Shown: in pieces, positions 62,233 to 64,000 of the stretch | Position numbering within the stretch: position 1 is the first letter of the stretch | Layout: every line of letters starts with the position of its first letter | Assembly: GCF_017654505.1 (NCBI RefSeq) | Contig: NC_054534.1 | Coordinates: 18,587,693 to 18,651,692 of the forward strand | Reading direction: 5' to 3' | From: Polyodon spathula | Lineage: Eukaryota; Chordata; Actinopteri; Acipenseriformes; Polyodontidae | Length of the DNA: 64,000 bases | Made by a program: the position numbers and the translations under genes | The notes under the pieces: generated by a model | The model's database searches: none | Told to the model about the DNA's origin: nothing | What the model saw: the letters and a program-made list of their open reading frames with translations, nothing else

Positions 62233-64000
62233 GGGAGAAATCAACAAAAAAACAGAAGGGAGACCGCATCAAAACAAGAACAACAACTCAGGTAAGACAA
62301 CCATTAAATGTATTTATCTAAATGCTAGAAGTATCAGAAACAAAATAAGAAAATAAGAACTTGAAGCTACTGCACTAACAGGTAACTATGATGTGATAGG
62401 TGTTACTGAAACGTGGTTATCTGAGAGTGATGGGGACGAATATAATATTTGTGGGTATACACTGTATAGGAAAGACAGGCAGGACAGAAGAGGAGGAGGG
62501 GTAGCGCTATACATAAGAAACAGTCTTGAAGCCCAGGTGTTAAACCTGGACAAAGAAAATAAAACCGAATCAATATGGGTCAGAATAACAGACAAAAATT
62601 CAAAAGGCATAATAATAGGAGCATGCTATAGACCACCAGATTCAGACGGTGAGCACAATAATCTGTTATACAATGACATTAGAAATGTGTGTAGCAAAGG
62701 AGAAGCCATACTAATGGGGGATTTCAACTTCCCCCAAATAAAATGGGAAAACCCGGTGGGTAGCGCGAAGGATGAAATAGAAATGGTGGAAATGACAAAT
62801 GACTGCTTCCTAACACAATTTGTGAAGGCACCCACTAGAGGGGAGGCATGCCTTGATTTAGTCTTTTCAAATAACGAAGATAGAATAACTAAAACAGAGG
62901 TCAGAGAACCACTGGCAAACTCAGACCACAACATGGTCTCATTTGAAGTGTTTTTTAAATCCCCAAAAGTAATGACTAAAGCTAAGGTTTACAATTTTAG
63001 AAAAGCAAACTATGAAGGTATGCAACAGAGACTAACAGAAGTAGATTGGAGTAAAATAGAGAAAACACCCACAGAAGAAGGATGGTTGTTCTTCAAAAAT
63101 GTAGTACTAGAGGCACAAAACAATTACATCCCTAAAGTAGACAAATCTAAATGTAAAACTAAATTGCCAAAATGGTTTAATAGATCAATTAAAAAAAATA
63201 TTCAGCGAAAAAAGACACTTTACAGAGCATTAAAAAAGGACCAAAAAGAAAGTACGCAGAAAGAGTACACAGAACTGCAAACGCAAGTCAAAAAGGAAGT
63301 TAGAAAGGCCAAGAGAGAAATAGAAATAAACATTGCTAAGGGAGCTAAAACCAATTCCAAAATGTTTTTCCAATATTACAACAGCAAGAGAACATTCAAA
63401 GAGGAGATTAAATGTTTAAGAGATACAAATGGCAAAATCGTAGAGGAAGAAGAAAAAAAAATAGCAAATATATGTTAAATGATTACTTTTCACAAGTTTT
63501 TACAAAGGAAGATACTGACAACATGCCCCACATGTCATCCAGTTCCTATCCAGTTTTAAATAACTTTAGCATAACTGAGGCAGAAGTGTTAAAGGGACTA
63601 GGAGCTCTTAAAATAAACAAATCCCCTGGGCCAGATGAGATCCTCCCAGTAGTACTCAAAGAAATGAAAGAAGTAATTTACAAACCGCTAACCAAGATCA
63701 TGCAGCAGTCTCTTGACACAGGGGTGGTACCGACAGACTGGAAAATTGCAAACTTAATACCTTCTATTATATGCAAACTTATGGAAACTATAATAAGATC
63801 CAAAATGGAAAATTACCTATATGGTAACAGGGTACTGGGAGACAGTCAACATGGTTTTAGGAAAGGGAGATCGTGCCTAACTAACTTGCTTGATTTTTTT
63901 GAGGATGCAACATCGATAATGGATAATTGCAAAGCATATGACATGGTTTATTTAGATTTCCAGAAAGCTTTTGACAAAGTCCCGCACAAAAGATTAATTC
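62233..64000 (+). mobile_element. CR1-like LINE, endonuclease and start of RT, runs off the window
   Basis: An APE-type endonuclease reads YLNARSIRNK (about 62310), DVIGVTETWLS, GGGVALYIRN, GACYRPPDSD, LMGDFNFPQIKWE and LANSDHNMVSFEV. The linker then reads KAKVYNFRKANYE and LPKWFNRSIKK, and the RT reads NKSPGPDEILP, SQHGFRKGRS and DFQKAFDKVPHKRL. This is the CR1 order and wording. Defects are a TAA near 62349, a frameshift near 63472-63478, and a deletion of about 20 residues after NLIP in the RT. It is flanked on the left by broken Tc1-B, so it probably inserted there. Confidence 0.88.

Overview
This window is vertebrate nuclear DNA, most likely from a ray-finned fish. The evidence is large introns, no bacterial-type gene packing, one GT/AG-spliced solute-carrier gene, and a dense load of Tc1/mariner, DIRS-like, Penelope-like and CR1/L2-like elements plus long TA, GT and ATT microsatellites. 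That mix is typical of fish genomes. The species cannot be fixed from sequence alone; a non-teleost such as a sturgeon-like fish is only a guess.

The one gene I can assemble completely is an organic anion transporter of the SLCO/OATP family on the + strand. It has ten coding exons between 9352 and 60400. All GT/AG junctions keep phase, giving 2067 nt and 688 residues. It looks most like SLCO3A1 (OATP3A1), including the D-P-R-W-x-G-A-W-W family signature, a cysteine-rich Kazal-like loop and a C-terminal E-S-V-L. Its second coding intron (13153-48542) is about 35 kb and holds much of the window's mobile DNA.

Upstream on the same strand (118-5954) lie four exon remnants of a second SLCO gene, closest to SLCO4C1. 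Exons are missing, one exon carries in-frame stops, and a DIRS-like element starts at the end of another. I read it as a pseudogene.

Layout: 118-5954, SLCO4-like relic with a DIRS-like element, a 51-bp minisatellite and a Tc1 relic inside it; 6366-6831, LTR-like unit; 8580-9351, probable promoter and 5' leader; 9352-13152, coding exons 1-2, with a complete Tc1 element carrying an uninterrupted 339-residue transposase ORF at 9927-11566; 13153-48542, giant intron with a second DIRS-like element (19080-22792), LTR-like units, a Penelope-like GIY-YIG fragment with a foldback and a degenerate hammerhead-like motif (27965-28790), Tc1 relics, two degenerate LINEs and an L2/MIR-like tail; 48543-60400, coding exons 3-10, interrupted by two Tc1-type elements; 60401-61536, 3' UTR and intergenic DNA; 61537-64000, a Tc1 fragment broken by a CR1-like LINE that runs off the window.

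I did not find a novel multi-gene system. The points most worth a second look are the SLCO4-relic/SLCO3 adjacency, the intact Tc1 copy, the repeated association of Tc1 termini with dinucleotide arrays, the in-frame 17-residue repeat in a DIRS-like element, the foldback at the Penelope 5' end, and a perfect estrogen-response-element palindrome in intron 2.
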